Source: Methanobacteriota archaeon (GTDB lineage: Archaea; Thermoproteota; Thermoprotei_A; Sulfolobales; Sulfolobaceae). From it: 32,482 nucleotides of DNA. The stretch covers positions 1 to 32,482 of the forward strand of contig JAFMDM010000007.1 in the NCBI GenBank assembly GCA_017857195.1, in the 5' to 3' direction. The first letter of the stretch is position 1. Each line of letters starts with the position of its first letter. Both the position numbers and the translations under genes were made by a program. Shown here in pieces: positions 17,789-26,398 of the stretch. Below the pieces are notes generated by a model. The model was not told where the DNA came from. It did not search any database and worked only from the letters and a program-made list of their open reading frames with translations.

Positions 17789-20188
17789 TTACTCCTTTTT
17801 TATCTCAGCTGTAACTTCTTGGGCCTCCTCCAGCTTAAGTTCGGTTATTCTTAATGTTCTCTCTAGATCCTCTAGGGCTGGTTGGATCTTCTCTAGAAAT
17901 TCTTTCGGACCTGAGAGTTTAACCTTTACTGGGGCATTCATGGCCAATCTCTCCCTTATCTTTGCAGTCCTTATGGCAGAGGTGGCCTTTGTGAGGTTCC
18001 TTCCTATCTCCAGGCTATTTTCGTCATCCTCTATGTCCTCCGTCACCGGTAAACCCGCAAGGAGGATACTCTTTTTCTCGTTGTAGAGTCTAGAATATAT
18101 TTCTTCAGTTACGTGAGGGGCTATGGGGTGAAGGAGAATTAACACGTCCTTCATTATCCTCAGTAAGGTGTATGAACATGAAGGATCGGCTTGTGATAGT
18201 CTATACTTTATGAGCTCAAGGTACTCATCAGCTACAACCTCCCAAAGGAAGTGGTAAAGTTCTTTCACTACCACGTTGTAATCGTAGTTGTTGTAGGCAT
18301 CTATTACCTTCTTAATCATGGATTTATGTTCATTAAGTATCCATTTGTCTAAGAGATGCAGCTGAGCTGGCCTCTGAGTCACCTTGGGAGCGGTGGATGT
18401 TAGCCTCGCCGCATTCCATAACTTCTGCAAGAAAAGTCTATAGGTCTTCACCTTTTCCCACTTGAACGGAAAGTCGTCTCCTATACCACTTTCTAAGAGG
18501 GTTAGTCTTAACGGATCGGCGCCATATTCATCTATTTTATCCAGTGGAGAGACTGTGTTACCTTTGCTCTTACTCATTCTAGTTCCATCGGGTCCAAGAA
18601 CTTGTCCGTTAACTAGAACGTCTTTGAATGGAACCTCTCCAGTGAGGGCAATGCTCCTAAAGAAAGAATAGAACAGCCAAGTTCTTATAATGTCTGTTCC
18701 CTGTTGTCTAAGGCTCGTAGGAAAAGCCTTTGCGAACCTGTTAGGACTGTCGAAGTATCCAGATATGTAGAGCGCACTTATACTTGAGTCAACCCAAACG
18801 TCAGCGACATCGGTTATTGGAGTCAATCCTTTGCCACAGATTGGACAATTGGAACGAGGGGCAGGATCCTTAGCTGGGTCCACAGGCAGATCTTCCTCTC
18901 TAGCAGGTATCAAATGGCCTGACTCACATCTCCAGAACGGTAATGGAGTACCATATAGTCTCTGTCTAGTTATGTTCCAGTCCCACTCAAGTCCCTTTAT
19001 CCAGTCCTCAAGATAATAGGCCATCCTGGGTGGTTTGAACCTCATCTCCGCCACTCTCTCCAGAAGCTTTTGCTTGTGCGGAAGAACCTCAACATATAAC
19101 TGTTCCTTAATGAGGAACTCCACAGGTGCTCCACAGTCTGACCTCTCTGTATGGCTGATTACATTATGTTTTATACTATCAACCCTCTCTAGGTATCCCC
19201 CTTCCTTTAGCAGCTCCACGATCTTTTTCCTCGCATCCCTGATCTTCATTCCACTCAAAGGTCCAGCCTCCCTCATTCTCCCTCTTTCATCAATAACCTG
19301 GGTTACGCCTAGCCCATACTTTAATATCCATCTTATATCCTGTGGGTCACCGAAGGAGCAGACCATGACTGCTCCAGTTCCGAATTCCTTATCTACCATA
19401 TCATCAGCTATTATTCTAACCTTCCTGTTGAATAGTGGGGCTAGAGCATTCTTCCCCACAAGTTTAGCGTATCTTTCGTCAGATGGGTGAACCACAATTG
19501 CCTGAACTGCAGGTATGAGCTCAGGTCTAGTGGTTGCTATGGTTATATGCCCTTCACCCTCTAAATTGAACTTGACATATACCAGGACACCGTCCTCTTC
19601 CTTATAGCCGACTTCGCTCTGAGCCAACGCCGTCTCGCATCTTGGACACCAATAAACTGGACCCTCCTTGTTCTTTATGTATCCATTCTTGAACATTTCT
19701 AGGAGACTTCTCTGTATGGCCCTTCTGTAGTTTGTCTCATAGGTTCTATATTCGAATCTCTCCCACTCTGGTCTGTAACCGAGGCGTATCATCCCGCTCT
19801 TCATTTTTGATATCATCTCCTCAGTCCATTCCTTACACTTCTGTAGGAAGAGCTCCCTGTTCTCCTTTGAAATACCTAGTTTGTACTGAACCTTTAGTTC
19901 TGTGGGCAATCCCTGGGTGTCCCATCCCTGAGGATGAAGCACGTTGAAACCGGCCAATCTCCTAAATCTGGCCGTAGCATCAATTATTGTGACCCAATAA
20001 GCATGTCCCATATGCAGCTCTCCGCTCGTGAAGGGAGGTGGAGTGTCTATCACGTAAGAAGGTCTCGTATCATTATCCCTGAATTTAAATACTTCTTCGT
20101 AGAAGTCATGGGTCAACCATAACTTCTGCCACTTCACTTCTACTTCCTTCGGGTCATAGTGTTTTGGCCATTGGTCGGCTTCGGCCAT
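17789..20188 (-). CDS. valS: valyl-tRNA synthetase
   Basis: This class Ia synthetase charges tRNA-Val and edits Thr-tRNA-Val. It has 799 residues, shorter than typical bacterial ValS. The HIGH motif is HMGH (residues 59-62) after [10 protein letters not shown]; the KMSKS loop is [11 protein letters not shown]. The editing domain carries [13 protein letters not shown]. Zinc knuckles CPRCETAL and CPICGKGL are present. The anticodon-binding helical domain follows, ending in a charged C-terminus. The start is ATG ([13 protein letters not shown]). No convincing TATA box sits at -26; a hairpin lies 42-82 bp upstream of the start. Confidence 0.97.
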   Translation of the reverse strand: MAEADQWPKHYDPKEVEVKWQKLWLTHDFYEEVFKFRDNDTRPSYVIDTPPPFTSGELHMGHAYWVTIIDATARFRRLAGFNVLHPQGWDTQGLPTELKVQYKLGISKENRELFLQKCKEWTEEMISKMKSGMIRLGYRPEWERFEYRTYETNYRRAIQRSLLEMFKNGYIKNKEGPVYWCPRCETALAQSEVGYKEEDGVLVYVKFNLEGEGHITIATTRPELIPAVQAIVVHPSDERYAKLVGKNALAPLFNRKVRIIADDMVDKEFGTGAVMVCSFGDPQDIRWILKYGLGVTQVIDERGRMREAGPLSGMKIRDARKKIVELLKEGGYLERVDSIKHNVISHTERSDCGAPVEFLIKEQLYVEVLPHKQKLLERVAEMRFKPPRMAYYLEDWIKGLEWDWNITRQRLYGTPLPFWRCESGHLIPAREEDLPVDPAKDPAPRSNCPICGKGLTPITDVADVWVDSSISALYISGYFDSPNRFAKAFPTSLRQQGTDIIRTWLFYSFFRSIALTGEVPFKDVLVNGQVLGPDGTRMSKSKGNTVSPLDKIDEYGADPLRLTLLESGIGDDFPFKWEKVKTYRLFLQKLWNAARLTSTAPKVTQRPAQLHLLDKWILNEHKSMIKKVIDAYNNYDYNVVVKELYHFLWEVVADEYLELIKYRLSQADPSCSYTLLRIMKDVLILLHPIAPHVTEEIYSRLYNEKKSILLAGLPVTEDIEDDENSLEIGRNLTKATSAIRTAKIRERLAMNAPVKVKLSGPKEFLEKIQPALEDLERTLRITELKLEEAQEVTAEIKKE

Positions 20189-20230
20189 CTTATCCTTAAC
20201 ATAAACATGGCCTTGCCTTAAGAGTGTTAC

Positions 20231-20270
20231 TAATCTACCTACAGGAGTAGCTTTGTAGGCTCTTAGATTA
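20231..20270. repeat. inverted repeat / hairpin upstream of valS
   Basis: TAATCTA-CCTAC pairs with GTAGG-(CTCT)-TAGATTA, giving 12 paired bases with one 4-nt bulge and a 12-nt loop. It lies in the 291-bp spacer between the divergent valS and FMN reductase genes. The rest of that spacer shows only the reductase TATA box and an imperfect direct repeat (GTAGCTTT at about 20247 and 20296). Function unknown; it may be an operator or RNA structure. Confidence 0.5.
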
Positions 20271-20450
20271 GGTGAGCCAAAGCCGGGAATTTTAGGGCGA
20301 TGCAGGTAGCTTTCCAGGTCTCTTCAATGCATATATGGAATTTCCAATGGACCTTCAAGGCAAGAAAACTCCTAAGTACTGATCTCTTGCACCTATCTTG
20401 TTATATCTGTATAAGTAATATAGCGACTTTCTCATATCAACAACGACAAC

Positions 20451-20457
20451 TTTATAA
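20451..20457 (+). promoter_or_regulatory. TATA box for the FMN reductase
   Basis: TTTATAA is centred 26 bp before ATG 20480, the textbook position for a leaderless Sulfolobales gene. It also argues against the longer ORF starting at 20300. Confidence 0.65.
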
Positions 20458-20479
20458 CTTACTTGTCGAAGTAAATTTC

Positions 20480-21067
20480 ATGGAACAGGTTCGCATATTG
20501 GGAATACCGGGAAGTATAAGGAGGAACTCATACAATAAAATGTTGTTGAGGGCAGCTTCGTCACTTTTGCCTGAGGGAGCCATCATGGAGATTTACGAGG
20601 ATCTACACCTCATTCCTCCATTTAATCAAGATGAAGAGAGGAATCCTCCCGAACCTGTTAAGGAGTTAAAGAGAAGAATAAAGGAAGCTGACGCGTTAGT
20701 ATTTGCTACTCCGGAGTATAACTATTCAGTACCTGGGGTACTTAAGAATGCCATAGATTGGGCCTCTAGACCGCACGGCGATAACTCCTTTGACGGTAAG
20801 CCAGCTGCCATAATGAGTGCGTCAATCGGTATGATAGGAGGTGCCAGGGCCCAATACCATCTCAGACAAATGTTCGTATTTCTTAACATGTACCCTGTCA
20901 ACCTACCTGAGGTCTTCGTGACCTTCGCTAGTCAGAAGTTCGATTCACAGGGAAACCTACTTGATCAGGACGCTAAGAAGTTCATATCAATGTTACTGAC
21001 AAATTTAGTGGACTGGACCAGGTTCCTGAAATCAAGGAGACTAACTGAAGCCAAGATCTCCAGTTGA
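20480..21067 (+). CDS. NADPH-dependent FMN reductase family flavoprotein
   Basis: This is a flavodoxin-fold oxidoreductase of 195 residues. The flavin-phosphate loop is GSIRRNSYNKMLL, and PEYNYSVPGVLKNAIDWASRP is the diagnostic motif of the NADPH_dep_FMN_red family (ArsH/azoreductase/quinone-reductase relatives). IMSASIGMIGGARAQYHLRQ follows. The start is leaderless ATG; the 60 codons of upstream ORF carry the TATA box and are not coding. The likely substrates are quinones, flavins or metal ions, not determinable here. A T-run after the stop may act as terminator. Confidence 0.9.
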   Translation: MEQVRILGIPGSIRRNSYNKMLLRAASSLLPEGAIMEIYEDLHLIPPFNQDEERNPPEPVKELKRRIKEADALVFATPEYNYSVPGVLKNAIDWASRPHGDNSFDGKPAAIMSASIGMIGGARAQYHLRQMFVFLNMYPVNLPEVFVTFASQKFDSQGNLLDQDAKKFISMLLTNLVDWTRFLKSRRLTEAKISS

Positions 21068-21123
21068 TTTTTAGCTTATCTATATATTCAATTTAATTCA
21101 TGTAGACAATTTATGTCATAAGT

Positions 21124-21152
21124 TGCGCCACTTTAGGAAGTCAATTGGCGCA
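21124..21152. repeat. perfect 7-bp inverted repeat in the intergenic region
   Basis: TGCGCCA, a 15-nt loop, then TGGCGCA. It lies in the 185-bp spacer between the FMN reductase and the small zinc-ribbon gene. The spacer otherwise holds AT-rich sequence and a weak TATA (GAATTTAAG near 21214-21222). It could be an operator or a hairpin in the reductase 3' end. Confidence 0.45.
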
Positions 21153-21252
21153 TTGATGGTAGCTCCAATCAATTGTTGTAGGTTTAGTTGATGAGATAGG
21201 TAGGTCTAGCAAAGAATTTAAGGGGCCAGCCTAGGAAAAGCAAAGAATCTCT

Positions 21253-21471
21253 ATGAGCCTCAGAATAAAGGGTACCAATTCTCACGGTACCACAGGTTGG
21301 TTCCAGGTTAGCTGCAGGATATGCAACACTACCCTGAAAATAGGAACAGATCTAGTTTACGTCTGCCCAAAGGACGAAAAGAAATATCGTGCCTACTTCT
21401 GCGAGGCCTGTGCGCGAGGAGTTAAGGGGAAGTGCCCTTACTGTGGCACAGAACTTGCGCCAGTGATCTAA
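21253..21471 (+). CDS. small zinc-ribbon protein, unknown function
   Basis: The 72 residues have CRIC, a lone C in YVCPKDEKK, CEAC and CPYC, enough for two zinc sites in a RING-like or double-ribbon fold. No family name is recognised. The ATG lies about 35 bp after a weak TATA. Its TAA overlaps the next ATG by one base (TAATG), so translation of the two is coupled. Confidence 0.7.
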   Translation: MSLRIKGTNSHGTTGWFQVSCRICNTTLKIGTDLVYVCPKDEKKYRAYFCEACARGVKGKCPYCGTELAPVI

Positions 21472-21803
21472 TGATATTAAAGTTCAAGGTAAACAATAGA
21501 TTATTGTCAGTAGTAGATGAGACTGATAGGAAAATATTAGTGGCAGATTTGGATCTTCCTTGCGGTCCCGCTCTATCTACGAGAATTTTCTATGTCGATA
21601 CTGAAGTGGAACAAGAAGGGGTGAAACTTGTTAAGATTGTGTTATGCTCAAACTCGAGGGAAAGCTACATTTGTTCTGCTGTCGCCGAGGTCAAAGATAA
21701 GGTAGTAACTCAGGGGCGAGCTGAGGAGATATATCAGATTATACTTGGCCTCGTGAAGCAAGCGTCACCCTGTAACCTGCCTCCTTCAGTTTCAACGAAA
21801 TGA
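21471..21803 (+). CDS. hypothetical protein
   Basis: This 110-residue protein is not recognised. It begins MILKFKVNNRLLSVVDETDRKILVADLD and appears to be an alpha/beta domain with six cysteines in total. The start is set by the coupled TAATG junction and GTGATC just upstream; the track ORF at 21432 is an artefact of the longer frame. Its last 21 codons lie opposite the 3' end of the leftward gene 21739..22053. Confidence 0.6.
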   Translation: MILKFKVNNRLLSVVDETDRKILVADLDLPCGPALSTRIFYVDTEVEQEGVKLVKIVLCSNSRESYICSAVAEVKDKVVTQGRAEEIYQIILGLVKQASPCNLPPSVSTK

Positions 21804-22053
21804 CCTCAGTATAATTAACCACGTCAGCAGAGCTAGTGGACTGTATGAGGACCTTCATCTCTAGGTTTCTAAGGTCCCGCTTCTCCGCGAAGGCCTGAAT
21901 TAGTGTATGCTCGTCGGGTGAGCAGATCACCAACGCACCAACCTTTACAGCCTTACCCATCTCTCCCAAGGCTGACTCAAGGAGATTCATTACGTCCTTC
22001 ATCTTGTAGGTCTCATCCACTAATACTTCCAGCTCCAATTGGAACATGGTCAT
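21739..22053 (-). CDS. hypothetical small alpha/beta protein
   Basis: The 104 residues alternate strands and helices (FQLELEVLVDETYKMKDVMNLLESALG, KVGALVICS, KLKEAGYRVTLASRG). No family is recognised. The ATG overlaps the upstream gene's stop by 4 nt, so it is the last gene of the flavoprotein operon. The 3' 65 bp overlap the convergent rightward gene; the C-terminal strand EAGYRVTLA looks like genuine protein, so I keep both. Confidence 0.62.
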   Translation of the reverse strand: MTMFQLELEVLVDETYKMKDVMNLLESALGEMGKAVKVGALVICSPDEHTLIQAFAEKRDLRNLEMKVLIQSTSSADVVNYTEVISLKLKEAGYRVTLASRGQV

Positions 22054-22430
22054 CTTGGGTTAACCTTCTTCACTGGCAATTTTAACTGCTCCATGGCTTT
22101 TCTCGCCAGTTCCATTTGACTCTCTTCTCCTTCAACCCGCTTTAGCTTTAGCTTCCTATAGTTAGCTCGTAAAACTGTCTTACCATTATTGATTATTATG
22201 ACCTCACCTCTAACCTTTCTCTTTAAGTTTCTGACAAATCGAAGATAGATTACTGTTCCCTTTATTTTCCCTAAATCAGGTACAGTGGCCTCTCCCACTG
22301 TGTATGTGGGCTTCACCTTTTTCCCTTGAGTTAAGACCTCCTTGAATTCTCCATCCTTAACCTCTAGCATCAAAGACCTAACCACATGCTTCCCTGATTT
22401 ACTCTTGCAGTTTTCTAGGACTAACTCCAC
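22050..22430 (-). CDS. hypothetical basic protein
   Basis: The 126 residues are rich in Lys, Arg and beta strands: KIKGTVIYLRFVRNLKRKVRGEVIIINNG, KTVLRANYRKLKLKRVEG. No enzyme motif and no membrane segment are visible; nucleic-acid binding is possible from charge alone. The GTG start is fixed by a perfect GGTGATC 5 nt upstream, inside the 32-nt overlap with the flavoprotein gene. Confidence 0.65.
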   Translation of the reverse strand: MELVLENCKSKSGKHVVRSLMLEVKDGEFKEVLTQGKKVKPTYTVGEATVPDLGKIKGTVIYLRFVRNLKRKVRGEVIIINNGKTVLRANYRKLKLKRVEGEESQMELARKAMEQLKLPVKKVNPR

Positions 22431-23376
22431 TCTTGATCACCCTAACTGCATCTAATATTCCATTTATGTCCAGTTTGTCATCTAGATAAGCATCGATCAG
22501 AACATCGCTGCGCATAAGCGACCTTAACAAGGTGCGCCTTACGTAAATCGAGGAGCTCCTATAAAGCGATAACAGAAACCTCTGTATCCTAATTCTATTT
22601 ATCAAAACCCTCAATTCACTTTCAAGATAACTGTCAAACTCCTTCTCCTTATGTATCGCCGCAAACGCCACCTCGGCTGACATAGCGGCCGGCCTAATCC
22701 CTTCACCGCTCATTGGAAAGACCAACCCTCTAGCCTCGCCTATTTTCCAACTCTTTTCTCTCGCCTCACCTATGGTTACAGGCGCACCTCTGAGATCTAA
22801 AAGTTCGTACTCTTTAAATTTCTCTTTGATATATTTAATTAGGGCCTCCCTTGAGTTTCTGTCCTCTAGGAATCCAGCTCCGACATTAATAGTTCCTTTT
22901 GCTGCTGGAAAGATCCAGTAGAAGCCAGTTAACTTCGAGTCAAACTCGAATATGGCTCTATCCAGAGGCTTATCGGTCTTCACTATGGCCCTTGTGGTAT
23001 ATACAACCTCTCTATCCATGGGATAGGGGCCTCTAGCGTCTATTTTGATGTCATATCCTCCACTGAAGTCCCTGGTAAATTTCACATCATGAGGCCTCAT
23101 CCCATTTATCCATCCCCATTTATCAATTACTAGCCACTTTGGGTAATTGTAACTAACATCATACATAAGTTCTCCATCTAGATAGAAGGCAAAGTCCTTG
23201 ATTTCCACGTCAACCTTCCAAGGGATGGGAGGGGTGTATAGGTTTGGAACTATATCACCACATGGCTTGAAGTATCTGTCCTTAAGATCATATATATCAA
23301 CCTCATATCCAACTCGTCGTAAAAGCATATAGAGCAGAGATCCAGCCACTCCCCCTCCGACTATCCCTATTCTCAT
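22399..23376 (-). CDS. FAD-dependent geranylgeranyl-reductase family protein
   Basis: This 325-residue flavoprotein has the N-terminal dinucleotide motif IGIVGGGVAGSLL and the family signature FYWIFPAAKGTINVGAGF (YxWxFP...VG). Archaeal members reduce the geranylgeranyl chains of ether lipids, but the family is broad and this member is shorter than the roughly 400-450-residue lipid reductases, so the substrate is uncertain. CGDIVP near residue 39 resembles the family Cys loop. The leaderless ATG lies 26 bp from TTTAAA. It is followed by two small co-transcribed unknown genes. Confidence 0.82.
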   Translation of the reverse strand: MRIGIVGGGVAGSLLYMLLRRVGYEVDIYDLKDRYFKPCGDIVPNLYTPPIPWKVDVEIKDFAFYLDGELMYDVSYNYPKWLVIDKWGWINGMRPHDVKFTRDFSGGYDIKIDARGPYPMDREVVYTTRAIVKTDKPLDRAIFEFDSKLTGFYWIFPAAKGTINVGAGFLEDRNSREALIKYIKEKFKEYELLDLRGAPVTIGEAREKSWKIGEARGLVFPMSGEGIRPAAMSAEVAFAAIHKEKEFDSYLESELRVLINRIRIQRFLLSLYRSSSIYVRRTLLRSLMRSDVLIDAYLDDKLDINGILDAVRVIKSGVSPRKLQE

Positions 23377-23400
23377 AGAGGAAAATGGTTCTCAATTAAC

Positions 23401-23406
23401 TTTAAA
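23401..23406 (-). promoter_or_regulatory. TATA box for the flavoprotein operon
   Basis: TTTAAA is centred about 27 bp before ATG 23376 on the minus strand (GTTTAAAGTTAA), consistent with a leaderless transcript. Confidence 0.6.
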
Positions 23407-23468
23407 CATTAGTTCGGGGTTACTTTGGTCCTGCGCAAACCACGTGGACGGAATATGCCACTCACATA

Positions 23469-24215
23469 TTAATCAGACGAGGAGGTAATGGCCTCATAAC
23501 CCTTTTCGTCTATTAGTTTGGCTAGCTCTGGGCCTCCAGTGGCCACCAATTTTCCCTTGTTTAGGACATGTATCACGTCAGTCTTCACGTAATCTAGGAT
23601 TCTTCTATAATGGGTTATTATGAGGTATCCAGTCCTATTTTCGCTTAAGAGCTGATTAATACTATCACCTATCATTCTTAGGCCGTCCACGTCCACACCG
23701 GAGTCTGGTTCGTCCAGTATTGCGAACTTGGGCTTCAATATCAGCATCTGAAGGATCTCGGCTCTCTTCTTCTCCCCGCCACTGAACCCCTCATGGACTC
23801 CTCTATTGAGAAGGGAATCTCCCAGATTGACCCTCTTTACTACTTCCCTCACCTTTTGAAGGAGGGTCCCTACGTTCTCGTTAATTCCATGAACTCTGTT
23901 ATACTCTGCCAAAAGAAGTGTAGATAATTTTACACCTGGAATTTCCACAGGTAGTTGAAACGCAAGGAAAAGTCCCTTCCTCACCTTCTCGTGGGTTTCT
24001 AATCCAGTAATGTCCTCGCCGTCTAAGATTATCTTTCCCTTAGTTACCTTATACTTAGGATGACCCATTAGAGCTAACGACAGAGTGGTCTTTCCACTTC
24101 CATTAGGCCCCATGAGCGCATGAATTTCTCCACTCTTGACTTCCAGTGTTATTCCCTTTATGACTTCTTTGCCCTCCACCTCTACGTGTAGGTCCTCTAT
24201 TCTAAGCGTTGACAT
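23469..24215 (-). CDS. sufC: Fe-S cluster assembly ATPase SufC
   Basis: This ABC-type ATPase works with SufB/SufD to build Fe-S clusters. It has 248 residues: Walker A GPNGSGKTT (36-44), a Q-loop AFQLPVEIPGV typical of SufC, signature FSGGEKKRAEI and Walker B FAILDEPDSGVD. The SufC-specific IPGV and GEKKR set it apart from transporters. I chose ATG 24215 because AGGTGA lies 6 nt upstream; the track GTG at 24224 is part of that site. sufB and sufD are not beside it. It follows the AbrB/PhoU gene by 9 bp, with the Shine-Dalgarno overlapping that gene's stop. Confidence 0.95.
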   Translation of the reverse strand: MSTLRIEDLHVEVEGKEVIKGITLEVKSGEIHALMGPNGSGKTTLSLALMGHPKYKVTKGKIILDGEDITGLETHEKVRKGLFLAFQLPVEIPGVKLSTLLLAEYNRVHGINENVGTLLQKVREVVKRVNLGDSLLNRGVHEGFSGGEKKRAEILQMLILKPKFAILDEPDSGVDVDGLRMIGDSINQLLSENRTGYLIITHYRRILDYVKTDVIHVLNKGKLVATGGPELAKLIDEKGYEAITSSSD

Positions 24216-24224
24216 ATCTTTCAC

Positions 24225-25208
24225 CTATTCATTCCCCTCAATAAAAACTCCACAGCTGGAGTTCTCCATGGCCTTTTCAAGCAGATCAAGCATCGAATCT
24301 AACAGGTATCCAAGTGACGTTAAATCGGGCCTAACTCTCAGCAGTTCCTTTAGTTCCTCCCTGGACTGGGATATCATGGTGAATCCATTACTGATCCTCT
24401 TGTAGCTTGGGAATATCAGTGTCATTACCACTTCATCTAAGACGTCATTGATTTTCTGTAGTAGTCCTCTGACTAATCTCGTCTCCTCCTCACCTAACTC
24501 TAAAGTGGGGAATAGGGTCTCCATCTTTTCAACGTGGCGGGTTAATGTCATTAATGTCTGGGCGGCCAACAGGGCCAGATATCCCAAAGTGAAGCTACCT
24601 TCCCTCTCTTCCCTTTTCCCTATTATTCTCCTGGTTAACATGTAGTGGACTCTTCTCAGCTCTTCTAAGGTCCCCTTTCCGTTCCCCCTCTTCTTGTCCT
24701 GAATTAGCGAAGAACTGATGTCGTCTATCTGTTTAGCCACTATGTTCAACATCCTTCTCAGTAAAGACTCAATGCCCACCTTTTCGGAGTCGAGGAGACA
24801 GTCTATCTTTATGAGACTGTCTCCTATCTCCGTGACCTCCATCCCCACCATCTGTTTAACTGATCCCATTACTTCCTCGAAGTCCTTCTGCCCGAAGGAC
24901 TTCTTGCTCTCAAGCACAATCTCATCATATCCCAAGGAGTAGAGACAAGAGATCGTTCTTCCCAACTGCTGTTTAGTTGAGTCCACGTCTATCCTTATTG
25001 ACCTCTTGGCAGGACTAACCTTCACCTTCTCTGCAGTAAGTTTTAGTGAACCGTTGGACTCCAGCTCCATTATTACTTTGTCTCCCGGCTTTATGCTCCA
25101 TTTGTTTATCCATTTTTTAGGCAATGTGATAAATAGAGAGGATGAACCCAGTCTCTGCACCTTTCTGCTTTCTACGTCTTTCTGCTCGCCGTCAATTGAA
25201 CTGCGCAA
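24225..25208 (-). CDS. AbrB/SpoVT-domain plus PhoU-like protein
   Basis: The 327-residue protein has two parts. Residues about 14-60 form a swapped-hairpin AbrB domain (VQRLGSSSLFITLPKKWINKW, then PGDKVIMEL). The rest is a helical PhoU-like region with a central coiled segment (LLRRMLNIVAKQIDD) and a C-terminal helical repeat (LGYLLDSMLDLLEKAMENS). Such fusions are common in archaea and usually annotated as phosphate-uptake regulators; the target is unknown. The start is TTG, supported by a TATA-like GTTTAA 25 bp upstream. It sits directly before sufC, an unusual partner for a phosphate regulator. Confidence 0.85.
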   Translation of the reverse strand: MRSSIDGEQKDVESRKVQRLGSSSLFITLPKKWINKWSIKPGDKVIMELESNGSLKLTAEKVKVSPAKRSIRIDVDSTKQQLGRTISCLYSLGYDEIVLESKKSFGQKDFEEVMGSVKQMVGMEVTEIGDSLIKIDCLLDSEKVGIESLLRRMLNIVAKQIDDISSSLIQDKKRGNGKGTLEELRRVHYMLTRRIIGKREEREGSFTLGYLALLAAQTLMTLTRHVEKMETLFPTLELGEEETRLVRGLLQKINDVLDEVVMTLIFPSYKRISNGFTMISQSREELKELLRVRPDLTSLGYLLDSMLDLLEKAMENSSCGVFIEGNE

Positions 25209-25230
25209 AGTAGAACCCTATTATCCTTAC

Positions 25231-25236
25231 TTAAAC
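25231..25236 (-). promoter_or_regulatory. TATA-like element for AbrB/PhoU-sufC
   Basis: TTAAAC (minus-strand GTTTAA) is centred 25 bp before TTG 25208, supporting a leaderless TTG start. Confidence 0.45.
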
Positions 25237-25290
25237 CCCGTTTATAAGTATGTTGCAAAGTCATTATACGTATATCGTCCACGTATAGTC

Positions 25291-25659
25291 TTAGCCTTTT
25301 TTAGGAATGCTCAGCTTAAGCCTCCCCTTAACCTTAGTCATCTTGAGATCGTTGGCCGACGCGTTAGGGGGAACCTTGAAGCTCAATTTATACCTATGTC
25401 CTTTCCTATTCACGCAAGATATCTCCACCTTATTGCCCTCTATCTTCACGTTAACATCACTGGTCTCCACATAGGGGATGTCTATGATGTAATAGAACGA
25501 GTTATCGTCCTCATATATTGTGTAAAGTGGAGTTATATCCCCCGCCTCGGAGGACCTTATCCTCTCTAGTCTAGACATTAGTTCCTCCATCTCCCTCCTT
25601 ATCTCCTCTATTTCCCTTTCCAATGGATTTTCTGTTTCTGACTTCCTGTAGGTTGGCAT
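25291..25659 (-). CDS. Hsp20 / alpha-crystallin small heat-shock protein
   Basis: This ATP-independent holdase has 122 residues: an N-terminal charged coiled-coil (EREIEEIRREMEELMSRLERI), then the alpha-crystallin domain (YTIYEDDNSFYYIIDIPYVETSDVNVKIEGNKVEISC ... KGRLKLSIPKKG). The final LKLSIPK replaces the usual G-x-L-x-I/V-x-x-P ending. ATG lies 6 bp after the PAC2 stop, so it ends the gcvT-gcvH-PAC2-hsp20 run. Confidence 0.9.
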   Translation of the reverse strand: MPTYRKSETENPLEREIEEIRREMEELMSRLERIRSSEAGDITPLYTIYEDDNSFYYIIDIPYVETSDVNVKIEGNKVEISCVNRKGHRYKLSFKVPPNASANDLKMTKVKGRLKLSIPKKG

Positions 25660-25665
25660 GGGTGG

Positions 25666-26397
25666 TCACGCATAGGTGGTTGGTCCTGTCCTTCCACTTA
25701 TACTCCTCTTCGTCTCCTCCATTAGACCCCTTATCCTGGACCTTATTCCCTCTGCTTCCTTGAGCAGGTTATCAGTGCTGATCTTGAACCCCACAAAATT
25801 TGATATGACATCCACCGCCACGGCGGAGGCCTCCGGATCCGGAAGGTCAAGGAATGACTCCACAGTAATCACCAGATTCCTGAGCTTACGTCTCTTGGAT
25901 TCTAGGAGTATCTGTGCGTAAGGACCAGCTATGTAACCCTCATCGAACTTGGAGGCTAGTCCCATCCTCCCCATCTCCTGAGCCAATCCTTCATCATTAC
26001 TTACCCAATAAACGTTGAGTTTCTCTGCATCTAACCTATTACTTATGGGTATTCCGGTCACTGATATCAAAGTGTAGACATCGAACTTGGATGCGATATC
26101 ACAGACCATTGAAGCGACCTCATGCACACTGTTTGGTGGAATCGCGACCCAAGAGTTAAGCACAAGTAAGTTCTGCCAGTGGTATAGCCTAATGGGAGGT
26201 TTAGCGAGACCATTAGAGATTTGGGCTATGACAGGTAGCTTCTGCACGTAAAGATGAGCTGTCTCAGTCATGGAAAGCTCCCTTATCAGATACTCTGACG
26301 CTATCTGACCAACTAATCCAGCGTCAGGAAGGCCCACCAATAGATACCTAGGCTTAGAGAGGTTTGGCTCCTCCAACATAACTGTCTCGTAGGACAA
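25666..26397 (-). CDS. PAC2-family proteasome assembly chaperone-like protein
   Basis: The protein has 243 residues of the PAC2 (DUF75) family, whose archaeal members relate to PbaA/PbaB-type assembly factors. It shows LLVGLPDAGLVGQIASEYLI near the N-terminus, LISVTGIPISNR, GYIAGPYAQILLESKRR, and a C-terminal helix after PDPEASAVAVDVISNFVG, the order expected for the family. I favour TTG 26397 because GGTGA lies at Shine-Dalgarno distance and removes the overlap with gcvH; GTG 26406 is the track start. Function in proteasome assembly is inferred from the family only. Confidence 0.85.
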   Translation of the reverse strand: MSYETVMLEEPNLSKPRYLLVGLPDAGLVGQIASEYLIRELSMTETAHLYVQKLPVIAQISNGLAKPPIRLYHWQNLLVLNSWVAIPPNSVHEVASMVCDIASKFDVYTLISVTGIPISNRLDAEKLNVYWVSNDEGLAQEMGRMGLASKFDEGYIAGPYAQILLESKRRKLRNLVITVESFLDLPDPEASAVAVDVISNFVGFKISTDNLLKEAEGIRSRIRGLMEETKRSISGRTGPTTYA

Positions 26398-26398
26398 G

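Noticed and set aside
20300-20479. 60-codon N-terminal extension of the FMN reductase
   Set aside because: It contains the TATA box, has non-family sequence, and the family N-terminus begins at the leaderless ATG 20480.
21188-21215. Possible C/D box sRNA (TTGATGA) in the spacer before the zinc-ribbon gene
   Set aside because: Box C lacks the purine, and only CTAG, not CTGA, follows.
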